From assembly GCA_029964075.1 (NCBI GenBank), contig CM057144.1:11865281-11929280 (forward strand): DNA of 64,000 nt. Reading direction: 5' to 3'. Made by a program: the position numbers and the translations under genes. This document shows, piece after piece, positions 11,519-23,100 of the stretch. Positions within the stretch are counted from its first letter, which is position 1; every line of letters begins with the position of its first letter. The notes beneath the pieces are model-generated. The model was not told the origin of the DNA. It saw only the letters and a list, made by a program, of their open reading frames with translations, and did no database searches. The stretch is from Patiria pectinifera. Lineage: Eukaryota > Echinodermata > Asteroidea > Valvatida > Asterinidae.

Positions 11519-12457
11519 TTACTGACGGCGAGTACTCGAAAATCCGTCGTCAGTAGAAACTCGTCTACCAAAGAATGTTTTCAGAGCCTTTTGGAACTGT
11601 TTGTACTTGAAGGCGTATATGAACGGATTAACGCAGCCATTAGTTGCAACCATCCCGGCTGTCACGATCCAGAGTGCGGAGTTAAAGTCAACCGCCACGC
11701 CAAAGTTAAAGAGCAAGAAAATGATCGCATTCGGTGTCCAGCAAATAAGGAACGCCACGGACACGATCACAAGGGTCTTGAAGGTGTTACGGCGAGCCCG
11801 CATCAGCGACTCCCCCTGGCCGTCGGACGACGAACCAGCAGCCGCCGGTCCGGGCAACACTCGACCAGCTCCTCTCTTCAGGACCAAAGCAATGTGGCTG
11901 TAGACGACTATCATGACAAAGACGGGTAGAAGGTATACCATAAAGATTCCCGCCACACCGTGAAATTGTGGAATTGCCACATCTCTCGTCTTGCACTGGC
12001 CGGCGTCTGGATACCGCATGTAAATGTTATAGGTGGCGAACAGAAGCGCAGAAAGCCAAACAGCGATTATGGCGATAGTCGCATTCCTACGAGTAGCCAG
12101 CTTTTGGTATCTAAAGGGGAACACTATGGCTAGGTACCTCTCCAGTGTCAACGCCTCCAGATTGACAGTGGACGCTACGAACATGACCCAGTTGAGGTAA
12201 CCAGACAGCCAGAGTTTGCAGAGAAGCAGTCCTTGCGCTCCCGGGGGTAGCGGATTTGGGGCCGGTACGACGCTGCTGAGGAGAACCACCAAGGACCCGA
12301 GCATGTCTACCAGTGCTTGGTTGAAGATAAATGCGTTGGTCAGTGTGTGCATGAAGTGAACTTTAGCGATCACAACGCACACCAGACCGTTGCCGCAGAA
12401 CCCTATGACCCCAACAATGCTCTGGTAGATCTGCAGTGCTAAATTTGGTTCGGCCAT
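11519..12457 (-). CDS. intronless rhodopsin-family (class A) GPCR, paralogue 2
   Basis: A 312-residue receptor starting MAEPNLALQ at an ATG. Landmarks: GNGLV in TM1, Asp51 in TM2, Cys80 and Cys155, ERY at 106-108, CWTP at 239-242, NPFIY at 277-281. The third intracellular loop is shorter than in paralogue 1 and ends in the same GQGESLMRARRNTFKTL block before TM6. The C-tail is short, Ser/Thr-rich and basic. It is closer to paralogue 3 than to paralogue 1, for example in the KLWLSGY stretch of TM3 and the DAGQCK segment of extracellular loop 2. Coupling, ligand and tissue are unknown. The gene lies about 2.35 kb from each neighbour's start, consistent with tandem duplication of a unit of that size. 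Confidence 0.95.
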   Translation of the reverse strand: MAEPNLALQIYQSIVGVIGFCGNGLVCVVIAKVHFMHTLTNAFIFNQALVDMLGSLVVLLSSVVPAPNPLPPGAQGLLLCKLWLSGYLNWVMFVASTVNLEALTLERYLAIVFPFRYQKLATRRNATIAIIAVWLSALLFATYNIYMRYPDAGQCKTRDVAIPQFHGVAGIFMVYLLPVFVMIVVYSHIALVLKRGAGRVLPGPAAAGSSSDGQGESLMRARRNTFKTLVIVSVAFLICWTPNAIIFLLFNFGVAVDFNSALWIVTAGMVATNGCVNPFIYAFKYKQFQKALKTFFGRRVSTDDGFSSTRRQ

Positions 12458-12587
12458 CCCGTCTGCTACGTACTCTCCTGCAACTCTTCACGAAGTGTTT
12501 CTAAATCTTGACAACAGCAATACTTGAAGTAACCTGTGTCTTTGATTTTAAGCGCTCAAATGAGCAAGCAGCAGCGGTTGCAACAAT

Positions 12588-12593
12588 TTTATA
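12588..12593 (-). promoter_or_regulatory. candidate TATA box of GPCR paralogue 2
   Basis: TATAAA on the minus strand lies about 130 bp upstream of the ATG, leaving an expected leader of about 100 nt if transcription starts some 30 bp downstream. It is a motif match only. Confidence 0.35.
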
Positions 12594-12599
12594 TCACAG

Positions 12600-13090
12600 A
12601 TAGGCGCACACTGAAAGGTAGTTAACTAAATGTAGAGCAACGTATTCAGAAAATAAATCGTATTTTTTACTAGCTATTCACCGAGCACAGTACAAATCAC
12701 ACGTGTGCAACCTTTGATGCAGGTGAATAGAACTGAACAATCCGTAATCGAATTCGAAACAAAGACGGCAAGTGGGGAAAGAAACAAATGTTACGAATGC
12801 AGTTATCCGGGCAGTGTTATGCAGTTATCTGAGCCGTGTTATCAAATTTGCGTTCCTCTTGTTAGGTCCCTCGTTTGATTTGTTACCACAATTGTCCTCT
12901 TCCTAAAAATATCCGTGGTCACGGTGCACTATAGTAAAAATAAAAAGGTAAACGAAATTTACTGTCGGCTGATTTGGTTATTTTAAAACGCCGGAGTCCA
13001 CAATTTGATTGCACTTTTCCCGTAACAAGGTAACAGTGTGACCAGCTATCTCAGTTCCTTTGTCAAACGTCCAGCTGCTTTTCATCCCTA
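12600..13090. other. spacer upstream of GPCR paralogue 2
   Basis: Non-coding; nothing recognisable. The following 560 bp contain a diverged direct duplication. Confidence 0.4.
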
Positions 13091-13095
13091 CAATA

Positions 13096-13650
13096 TGCCA
13101 TGGAATCGACTCAAGAGAAAAAACCCAGCATACCTAAAGATGTGTTCTTAAAATGTAATGTGTCAACCATGAAGTGGGGGAGGGTCGTGGAAGATGTGGA
13201 ACGGAGACCTGATATAATTCATGAGGTCTCGTTCGGTTTTTCTTCATTTAAAGTCATTTTGTCTTTTGCATTCATCAGTACTCAACAGCAATTTTCAAGG
13301 TCTGCTGTAATGCACGATCTGATTGCGCTGTTCCAGGTAACAGACTGACCAATCAGTAGATTCATTGATTAAACTTCATCACTACAACACGCCATGGAAT
13401 CGTCTCGTCTCAAGAGAAACAGACAGCATAACTGAAGCACATGAATTCTCAAAATGATATGTTACAACTATGCAGTGGGAGGGGGGGGGGTGTTGGAAGA
13501 TGTAGACCGGAGATCTAACCTCATTTCGTGCAGTTTCAATCCTGACATTATCTATGAAATTTTCAGTATTTCTTGATTTTTTTGTCATTTTGTCTCTTTT
13601 CCCTTATGGCTTAGGTGCAGTCATCTGTACTCGACACTCAACGACAATTT
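13096..13650. repeat. diverged direct tandem duplication of about 290 bp
   Basis: Two copies begin with CCATGGAATCG at about 13,098 and 13,391. They share in order an AAGAGAAA word, a TTCTTAAAATG-like word, GTGGGGGAGGG/GTGGGAGGGGG, GGAAGATGT, CGGAGA-CTGA and a TTTTGTC-rich end. Indels and substitutions are frequent, so the duplication is old. Short open frames in copy 1 are not conserved in copy 2, which argues against coding. Confidence 0.6.
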
Positions 13651-13872
13651 TGTTTTGGCTGGGGCGGGAGGTGCGGCTGGGGTGGGGTGGCAGTTACAAA
13701 ATGTTCAAAACCAATTAAAAACAGTCAATTTTAGCAAACGACACAAAATTGTAAATCTAACACTGTGGAAAGCAACATGAAGCTTATTAAGTAACAGTAA
13801 ATTAAAATTTTCTAAAACGCAGGTGTAAAGTGAAATGTACCTTTACTTTTGGTTCTGTATTTATTTGGTGCG

Positions 13873-14850
13873 TTACTCAGGGCGAGCACTCTGAGTGGCC
13901 ATCGAGGATCCGTCATCTGTCGTAGCTTGTTTACCAATGAGTGTTTTCAGAGCCTTTCGGAACTGTTTGTACTTGATGGCGTATATGAACGGATTGACAC
14001 AGCTGTTTGTAGCAACCAATGCGACTGACACGATGTAGACGAAGGAGGTAAAGTCTATGGGAACGCTAAAGTTGAAGAGCAAGAAGATGAACGAATTGGG
14101 TGACCAACAAATGATGAACGCCACAGAAACAACCAGTAGAGTCTTGAAGGTGTTACGGCGAGCACGCATCAGCGACTCCCCCTGGCCCTCGGGAGCTTGG
14201 CCGGTAGATGGACTGGCAGCCGCCGGTCCGGGCTGAATTCTGCCAGCTCCTTTCTTCAGTACCACAGCGATGTGGACGTAGACGACCAACATGATTGTTA
14301 CTGGTATAAGATATAATACGAAGAATCCTGCAACACCAAAAACTTGCCCATGTGCCACAGCTTTCAGCTTACACTGGCCAGCGTCTGCATGATGCATATG
14401 AATATTATAGCTGGTATACACAATTCCAATAACCCAGACAGCGATGATGACGACAGTGGTATTCTTACGAGTCGCCAGCACTTGGTACCTGAAGGGGAAC
14501 ACTATGGCTAGGTACCTCTCTAGAGTCAATGCTTCCAGGTTGACAGTAGACGATATGAACAAGGCCCATCTGAAGTAACCAGACAGCCAAAGTTTGCAGA
14601 GCAGTTCTCCACTTGTGCCAGGGGGTAGTGGGGCGGGCGTCGGTACCAGGCTATAAAGAACAATCATCAGCGATCCGAGTAGATCGATCAGGGCTTGGTT
14701 GAAGATGAAGGTGTTGGTCAGGGTGTGCATTGAACGAACCTTAGAAATCACTACGCACACTAAACCGTTGCCGCAGATTCCAAGGAGCCCAACGATGGTC
14801 TGAAAAACCCGAAGTGTCAAGTTTTCTTCAGCCATGTCTGTAGCGTACAT
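13873..14850 (-). CDS. intronless rhodopsin-family (class A) GPCR, paralogue 3
   Basis: The frame gives 325 residues from the ATG at 14,850, or 320 from the ATG at 14,835 (MAEENLTL), which matches the starts of the paralogues and fits the TATA box spacing better; I prefer 14,835. Numbered from there: possible N-glycosylation site Asn5 (NLT), Asp51 in TM2, Cys80 and Cys155, ERY 106-108, CWSP 243-246, NPFIY 281-285. The third intracellular loop again ends EGQGESLMRARRNTFKTL. The tail is Ser/Thr-rich with no palmitoylation cysteine. An AATAAA on the minus strand at 13,865-13,860, only a few bases past the stop, could serve as a very early polyadenylation signal. Function: G-protein-coupled receptor at the plasma membrane, ligand unknown. 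Confidence 0.95.
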   Translation of the reverse strand: MYATDMAEENLTLRVFQTIVGLLGICGNGLVCVVISKVRSMHTLTNTFIFNQALIDLLGSLMIVLYSLVPTPAPLPPGTSGELLCKLWLSGYFRWALFISSTVNLEALTLERYLAIVFPFRYQVLATRKNTTVVIIAVWVIGIVYTSYNIHMHHADAGQCKLKAVAHGQVFGVAGFFVLYLIPVTIMLVVYVHIAVVLKKGAGRIQPGPAAASPSTGQAPEGQGESLMRARRNTFKTLLVVSVAFIICWSPNSFIFLLFNFSVPIDFTSFVYIVSVALVATNSCVNPFIYAIKYKQFRKALKTLIGKQATTDDGSSMATQSARPE

Positions 14851-14880
14851 GATCTGATCGAAAGGTACATGCTAGAACTT

Positions 14881-14889
14881 CTTTTTATA
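14881..14889 (-). promoter_or_regulatory. candidate TATA box of GPCR paralogue 3
   Basis: TATAAAAAG on the minus strand lies 31-39 bp upstream of the first ATG. A start site about 30 bp downstream would leave almost no leader for the 14,850 ATG but about 20 nt for the 14,835 ATG, supporting the latter as the real start. Confidence 0.55.
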
Positions 14890-15534
14890 GGCAACTGCCT
14901 TGCTATGACGTCGTGATGTTGGCTTGCTATCGTTTTGTTTTGAAAAACTTCATGCCAGTCTATATTTGATTAAGGGTTTCTAAGCAAGACAACAAATTGC
15001 TGTTCTACTCCATTGATGGATTGTGATTGCGTTCGAGGGACTTTTGAAATATTGTTATCATTAGAAACGTAATTTAATTTAGTACATCGATATCAAGAAT
15101 GTATTTTCTTTTCAACCTTCAGTTTCAAAATAACTAAGAAATCTCTTTGATGCCCGATTTCTAAAAAAAAACAATAGTTCAATTTCACTACCCCATCTGT
15201 GAGTGGCCTCGAGATACTATTTAATTATTGTTATCATATAGAAACCTCCGTGAGCACAACGACACCATTGAATATTTTCGATGACATATTTCACTAATGT
15301 CGGTATCAACATAACTAGACATCCAACCATTACCTTGAAGACAGCAATTTCGGTCGTGTACTTAGATGACATTTAAAGGGAAAATACAACATTTGCAAAC
15401 ATCAAAAAATAAAACTACCAAATCATCTTGAAATACCTTGCTGGACTGTTAGTGAATGACAGTGTAAAGCATCCTGTAAAATCATGGCACCTGGTATACT
15501 GTCATTTTCAAGAAAAGTGGTATTTTTGCATCAA

Positions 15535-15568
15535 TTTCCAACGCTGATCGGCCGATCAGCGTTGGAAA
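15535..15568. repeat. 34-bp perfect palindrome
   Basis: The arm TTTCCAACGCTGATCGG is followed immediately by its exact reverse complement, with the CGGCCG centre at about 15,549-15,554. There is no loop. It could be the fused end pair of an inverted-repeat element or a cruciform-forming site. Confidence 0.9.
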
Positions 15569-15656
15569 AAACTGGCTTTTTTTCAAATACTGGCCCCAAT
15601 TGACCATCGCACTTGTTTGCAATCGATTACAAACCTAAGAACGGGTACGAGCCAGC

Positions 15657-15739
15657 TAGACTGGTTCCCTGACCTTATAATTCCCCAATGTATGTAAACT
15701 GCTCTGTTTCTTCTTATATGGAGTCAGGGAACCAGACTA
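15657..15739. mobile_element. small inverted-repeat element
   Basis: TAGACTGGTTCCCTGAC (15,657-15,673) faces TCAGGGAACCAGACTA (ending 15,739), with one mismatch in 17 and a 49-bp loop. It resembles a very short MITE; no duplication of the target is evident. Confidence 0.45.
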
Positions 15740-16939
15740 CAGGAAAATGATTGTTTTTCTTGGTTTTTATCGCATTTTCGAACCCAAAACCTCAAAAAAG
15801 TCAGTGTAACTATATTTGCTATATATTTCTAACCCCCCAATTCCATCCATTTATGATTACAGCAAAAGCAAATGATGTATATTCCCTTTAAAGAGAAAGA
15901 ACCGTAGTTTTCAAGAGGCAAAATTGCCAGAGGGAAGAAAAACATTGGTTAAGCGTTCACACAAAAGTGAAAGTTCCAAGGCAAGGAACTCATTTATGAG
16001 GTCTCATTCTATGCATAATTAATGAGGACACGACCAGGACCTGCGTTCATGCTGAACGCACTGCCAATTTGTGTGCGTGTAGGCCTAATGTTAAAATCAA
16101 ATTACCACACGCCATCAGGATAACTATGCGAGAGATAATAAGGACAACTACGCACTGATAGATGTTCTCTGACTCTAGGAATTGCGGGAGTGTTCACCAC
16201 TGATCTCTGTTATACTGACTGGACAGCGCTTCGGGCCATGGGGGTGAAGTCACTGAACGCCATTTTGACACTCCCTTTGGTCACGTAAATATATATTCAA
16301 AGTCACGAAATAAAACTATATATTTCAACAAATATTAACATGAGTAAAATAACACTGTGAGCAAAATGAATAAATAAAAACGTGTTCGGTGATCCGAAAT
16401 TGCTATCTAAACTATTGTGATTCTGTGGGTTTTTTTATATACGGATCCGTGCGTTGTGGGCTTTTAAATGAGTTTCAAAATGGCCGCCGCGTGTGTGCGG
16501 GGGCGTCACGGTCTTGTGTACACGCATTGGTCGAAGCGCTATCCAGTCAGTATAATAGAGATGAGTGGTGTTCACGCTATTTATGTTTATTCATTAACTT
16601 TTCCTATGTCGGGCTTCAACCTCATCGCCATGACGTCTAGCAGTACACTCTCACTATTACTGCCCTCTCTGCTCTCGTAGTGGATCCCTTCAAAATCTCG
16701 CACACGATGCCCTGGTACAGAGACGTACGTAATGTGCCCAGCCAATTTCAGAAACGTTTTGCCGCCATTTTATCAAATCATATTTCGATGGCGTGTCCAA
16801 GTATAAAGAAGTATAGAACCAAAGAAAGTGCAAGATTTACAGTGTAAACAATGTTAGTTGTTGTTTGACTTTGGGAAGATACGGGTGAGAACTATGATGA
16901 CGGCATTTTATTCTATCCTTGCATGCTCCCTCTTTACAG

Positions 16940-17110
16940 CTTCGGTTCTCGCAATATCTCTTCGTTCACCGTGTTGATGTGTATGAGACGCGTGGAGCTG
17001 GCTCAGTGGTTGGTATTTCCGCCACCAGAGACAATGTAACCTTTGCCCTCTGGCAGGCGGCCACACCTAATGCAGGAAACCACAGCAGGATATTTTCTCC
17101 TACCCTCGAG
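16940..17110 (+). CDS. aGPCR exon 1 seen: FBXL4-like galactose-binding module, part 1
   Basis: After a CTCCCTCTTTACAG acceptor, 57 codons run to a GAG|GTAAAA donor (phase 0 to 0). The stretch with [18 protein letters not shown], a LW pair and SRIFSPTLE matches in pattern the beta-sandwich of FBXL4 (a discoidin-like fold). The first strands of this fold should sit on an upstream exon that I could not find. Confidence 0.8.
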
Positions 17111-20100
17111 GTAAAAATAAGAGATTTTTTTAAGCTTTAAAGTAACAAAATCTGACCAAAAATCAAAATTGTATCGAGTATTCTTAAAAATAACTGCAGT
17201 AGCGCACAATTGTAATTAACTTCTTGTTCTTTTGTTCTTGGAAATCGATTTTTTTCGGAAGGAACTCTGCACCGTTTTAATTGCTTCATTGATTTTTTTT
17301 GGTAGGCAGTATTTTTTTGGTCGCTCGAGAATCGCTTCACTTTTTAGTCCTGCAAATTTGTTTAGCCTTGTCTGTCTCGTATTTCTGCGGAACAAGGAGA
17401 AAAGAGGCTCTAAACGAGATTTAATTACTCGGCAATTAAGTGTTAAAACAGTGCGGCAGAATCGGGATGCGGTGCTGCCACCTAGAGGCTGAGTACTGCC
17501 AGTTAAAACGGCCGCAATTTAACAACAGGGGGCTTTGTTTTCCTGTTCAGTTTCTGCCCGTTGCTGTGGATACCGTTATCTTACACATCAACACCACACT
17601 AGCAAGACACGTGGAAATAGATGGTGTTCAAATACACGGTAGGAATGGTAAGTGATTAGCTGAGCTGGAAGATTTCATGTTATTTACGATTTTTTATTCA
17701 AAATGCAGACCACAGATGGCAAAATTTAAGGAAGTCACAACACAACGTGAGAATAGATTTAACCTTCTCAACGAGAATTGAAATTTTAAACATTGAAACA
17801 TAAGCAAGATTTGAAACTTTGCATGGTGGTAGTGTACTCTTGTGAGGTTTGCGGTAAAACCATGTGGAATAATCTCATTTTGAGAAAAAGTGTGGTTCTG
17901 AAAAGAACCGGGTAGTTGTGAAACTCGACGTTCCGATCAGTATGCTCTGATCGTCTTCAGTATCTCTCCTGAGGGCGATCAGTGCATACTGATCGGAACA
18001 TCGAGTTCGTGTCAGAACCACAGTTCTTTTCAGAACCACTCTTTAAGCTTCTCAAAAAAGAGATTATTCATCATGGTGTTACCGCAGACCTCACTGGTCA
18101 ACATTCAAACAGATGAAGGAAATTGACAGACAGAAAGAAAACAAGCTGAAAATTCATGTTGTGTACTTCTAGTGCTGTTATTAAGAAAAATGCAGACAGA
18201 CTTTTTGTCAGAACAAAACCTAATTATTGGACTTGCGTTTTTACCCACGGCTAAACAATTAGATTCTGCTATGGGTGTACGACTGACGGACGGACCAAAC
18301 CCGTACACAGGAATCGTTGAAGTGTACAACATGACCTGGGGTCACGTGTGCGATGACCGCTGGGAGATAAAGGACGCCCAGGTCGCCTGCCGCCAGCTGG
18401 GCTATAAGGGCGCCCTCAATGCGCTGACTGGAATCAGCGTGACTGATGGGACCCAGCGATTTCTCTTGGATGAAGTAGACTGCACCGGACAAGAGGAGCG
18501 GCTGTTGGACTGTGCACATGACGGGTTGGGGCAGCACAACTGTTACCATTACGAGATAGCTGGGGTAATCTGCAAAATGTCTGGTAAGGTTGTGGAATAC
18601 AATTTATTTAGGATTTAATTAAGCCTGAAAACCAATCTGGATACGTTTAATATGACTAATTAATTATGTATGCAATTATTAATTAAAATGCTCGTAATAG
18701 TTTATGACTTAATGCACTTGTATTAATAATGATATTTCGGGACCATTTTTAGGTGTTAATGAGACTTAAAGGTTTGCATGGTGGATATGAGGAGAAAGAT
18801 TGGAAAGTTTACGTTAACACCATGCGAATAATATGTCTTTTGAGCTGTGAGGTTCTGAGAAGAACCAGAACACTTTTAGGTGTGTTTCTTGTGTAATCCA
18901 CATACCTTTATTAAGCACTAATTTCTCCATGCAACATAAAGTTATCATGCATATTACCTCTCTAGAGTACCGCATTTACCAACGGTCTTGCAAGTTCTTT
19001 AAGTTGGATCATATTGCTCACATAATAAAGTTGTTAAATCCCGAACGATTAAGGCAGTAAGGGACTCAGGAACGAATAACGGCACATGAACCCCGAAATG
19101 ACTTCAACGACTTTATTCTAGCTCTTACGCCTTATATACAAGTTATCTACAAAGACCTTAACCAATCAACTGTGTACGTATTGTTCCCAATAGCCAATGA
19201 AAAAAACAGGAATGTGGCTATACATATTTTGTGCTACGTTTACTGAATTTCGACAACGATCTATGCCCATACTTTTTGAAAGAGGTTTGACTGTTGCCTG
19301 TGCCCTACCTCTCCGTATTTGGGTTATTTCTGAACGTGGCTAAGTTTGCTCAGTGAACAGAAGAACGTTTGCTGCCTAAAAGGGTTACCAACTGTCCTGG
19401 TGAACAACTCTCGTTTTGGTTTCACTATTATTGTTTCAGAGGACAGTCATCCGTGCGGAGCGGCTACATCTGATTCGAGCGTGTGCTCGTGTAATGTACC
19501 ATACATCACCAATGCGAGTTGCGACAGTCGTCACGCCAACTCCAGCAGTTGGAGTAGTTACAGCAGCAGCTGGTACGGTAGCAATTCATACAGCTACAGT
19601 AGCGACAGCAACAAGAGCGTGAGCTCGGATATCTGGCCAGGTTGTGATACATTCCTGGATGAGGACTGCCATCCTGAAGACAGTTTCTTCTACAATAACC
19701 TTGCCGATCAGCCATGCGGTGACTGGTGGTGCGACATACGCTACGAAGGTACGAGATCCCTTCCTAAAACCCGGGCTAAAGCTGTACTGTTGCATTAGTT
19801 TCTCACTCGCAACATTGCTCTTGTATAGTTTCTCTTCGTTAAGTGTTATACCAAGATTTAATCAATGGGGATTTTAATGAATACAATCTTTCTTCATTAA
19901 AGTCGGTAGAGTTTGGAGCAAGGCAACTTGTTTGATGGCGTTTAATCAAATTATTTCCTCTTTTTTCCCCGGGAAACAGAGACGTTTATCGACATAACCG
20001 ATGATTCACTTCACGCATCGAGTAACTCTAGTCTCTACGTCGAGCAGTATCTCCTGAGTGAAGCGCCCTCTTCCGACCAATCCGAGCCTCCCCTCAGCGT

Positions 20101-23100
20101 TGTTCACTGGTGCGCCCTCACCGGCGACGCTTACCAGTGGTTGGAGGTGGATTTCGGCCGGCAGATGGGATTGACCTGGTTGATATTTCCGGACATTGAG
20201 GATTCCCCGAGTTGGATGGAGTCCTTCAGACTATCCTACACCAAGGGCGACCTCTGGCGGTTTTATTCTGAGACGAGTAGACCTAGCGATCCAATGGTAA
20301 GTTTTGCTCATTTTGAAAAACAAAATCTTAATGCAGATAATGACAACCCTTCATGTATTTTGTGTGTAATATACATTGTTCTAAAATGCTATGTTGTTTT
20401 ACAAGCAACCAACGAAACCGTTTGTCTTACCTGTGTGCATCTTTGCAGAATTTCAGACTTGGCGCGAACGAGACCGAACGGGAGGATGAAGTCTCTTTTC
20501 CGACTCCGCTTGAAGCGCTGGCGATACGGATCCACCCATCCACCTGGCGAAGCCAGACTACCTGTGTCAACATGGCCGTCGTGGGATACGAGTTGTCAGG
20601 TAGAATGAGCAGAAAGTCACACCGATTAGATATGGCTGACACGTAATGTTGCCCTATACAAATCAATACTTTTGCTGATTGCATTTACTTCAAAAGTGCG
20701 AAGTTTCTCTTCTGGTTTTCAAATGTCTTTGTGTGTAAACAAAAGTAATACTTAAATCAATGGTTTGTCAGCTCAGAATAAATAAAAAACACAAACAAAT
20801 AGCAAATAATAATATTCCGCAATAATTGCTCCGTGACATGATTAGACATGTATGCTGCCTCAATTCTAATTGCACGAAAATCTTACTTTTATGTAAATTC
20901 GCTATTAATAGAGCTCCCGGAAACTAAATATTTTCTTTACTTGTTCACCATTAATTCGTCAGATTGACTGGGAAAAAAACGTCGGTGTGAAATCCGCACT
21001 GTGTGGTACACGTACGGTTCGAGTGGTTAAATATTAGATTTCGCACACTGTAAATTTAACACCGCTAATTTGGAAGTGCATTGTGCGTTACTGTTGTCAT
21101 CAGTTGTCACACGCGAGCTCGGGATGCAAAGCCACGCGATTGTGAACAGTCAGCTGTCGGCCGAGGACAGCAAGCCGGACTACCCACCTCAGGAGGCCCG
21201 TCTGAACGGCCCAGAGGCCTGGTGTGCTGAGTCAACCACCGACAGCTTCTACCGGATTGACCTCTTGCTTTTGACCTACGTGGAGGGACTACTCCTGCAG
21301 GGTCGTGACCCGGGTCAGGGGTCACGTAACGGCACATGGCTGACGTCCGTTCGTGTGCTTCTACAAGTTCACGAAACAGAATGGTCAACAAAAACGGTTA
21401 GTTAAGTGCCATATTTATTCCAAAATAAATGCCCATTACAAGTTCAGAGTTGTCATGTTACGATAACCTTCTACGTGAAATAGGAAATTTGCCTGCCGCT
21501 GGAGTCGAACCTGTGACCCGCAGATTACCTTACCTGTGCTCTATTAACTCTCCAATGACTGGATTTTTTTTCCAACTTTGTCATAGATTTGGTTCTGTTC
21601 AGCTTGGCAGGGTTTTTTTTATGAAAATGCAAATTGTAGAGTTAAAAGCAACATTTCACAACATTTCACACATAATAGCCTACAGTCTAGAACAAATTCA
21701 ACGTGTACAAAAACTTTCGGTACTCCAACTTGTGCTTTGATTTTTAAAATGTCATTTCAGACTTATGAAATCAGTGCACAAGACTGGAATACTTCCACAA
21801 TAAACTTGAAGAAACCAAGATACGTCCGTTTCGTCCGGTTGAAAAATTTCCAGTGGGTCAACGACCTATGCCTGCGAGTTGAGATTCTGGGAACGATGCA
21901 CATAGGTAAGTTTGCAATGGGACTCAGCTCGCCTCTAGGTGGCAGCAAACTCGTAAGTGGATTTCGAGATGTTCGAGGGACACTCGTTTAATGACCGCTG
22001 TTTATGCGCAGGCGACTTTAAAAGACTAAAGTCTTTGATTGGTGTTAAAGCTTTCCGGCATAATCGAGAGAAAAATCTATACCTACCAGGCCCAAGAGTT
22101 CAGCATATTTTTCAACCTAACAATCGTTGGCTTTCCTGCATGAGTTAGCCAAACTGCATTTTTTAAGTGAGGCCCTGTGAAAGCTCTTTAACCACACACA
22201 AAAGAGTTCAAAGGATGACAGGTGCGTCTCAAAATGGAGCCATTCTTTGATTCAATTCTACTTTTTAAAAGCTTATTCTCAGCTGAAACTTTCCTTTACT
22301 TCCAGTCAATTCCTTCTCTGCCGACTTTGAGGACACGGTACCCTTTTGGCAAGATCGTTCGGTAAGCAACGGGACATGGGCGTGGCATAGATACGGAGAC
22401 TTCGCCGAGGACAATGTCACTCGCGCTTTCGACGGTAAGCAAACATTATCATTTTGATTGCCTTGACTTATGATGAACGTTTTATGTGACCGATTGTATT
22501 ACCCAGAGCATAACGATTTACATAATTTTGCATATCTAGGCAACTTTATCTTCTACGATTGGATGAATGCAGCGGCAGATTGTATCGACGGACACCTGTC
22601 GACATCAAACGGGCCCAATAACAGCATTACGACTCAGATGCCGACCCAATCCACAACACTGCGTTCCTCGATGCTTCTGTCCTCTACACTACGGTCCACA
22701 ACGTCACAATCCACACAACCTCTGTCATCCACGGAATTCCCAAATACTGGATCGAACGGAACAATGCCAACAACATCTACAGCAACACAGACATTCACAA
22801 CATCAACATCTACAACACCGACATCCACAACACCGATATCCACAACAATGACATCCACAACGCCGACATCCACAACACCGACATCCCCAACACCGACTTC
22901 CACAACATCGATATCCACAACAATGGCATCCACAACACCGACATCCACAACACCGACATCCCCAACACCGACATCCACAACACCGATATCCACAACAATG
23001 ACATCCACAACGTCGACATCCACAACACCGACATCCAAAACGGCGACATCTACAACATCCAGATCCACAACATCGACATCCACAACATCGACATCCACAG

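Larger units (their letters stand above)
14900..16939. other. gene-free stretch between the GPCR cluster and the adhesion GPCR
   Basis: No exon could be supported. It contains a 34-bp perfect palindrome, a small inverted repeat at 15,657-15,739, and around 16,250-16,770 a GC-richer part with several CGCCATTTT/AAAATGGC words (near 16,258, 16,480 and 16,768) that could belong to a promoter. The missing 5' exon or exons of the adhesion GPCR may lie here or further upstream. Confidence 0.4.

Noticed and set aside
16894-16977. Signal-peptide-like reading starting [20 protein letters not shown]
   Set aside because: It is out of frame with the following FBXL4-like exon and stops soon after. The hydrophobic reading comes from the polypyrimidine tract of the acceptor.
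20960-21065. Inverted CGGTGTGAAATCC-like ends suggesting a small MITE before discoidin 2
   Set aside because: Too many mismatches between the ends and no target duplication.
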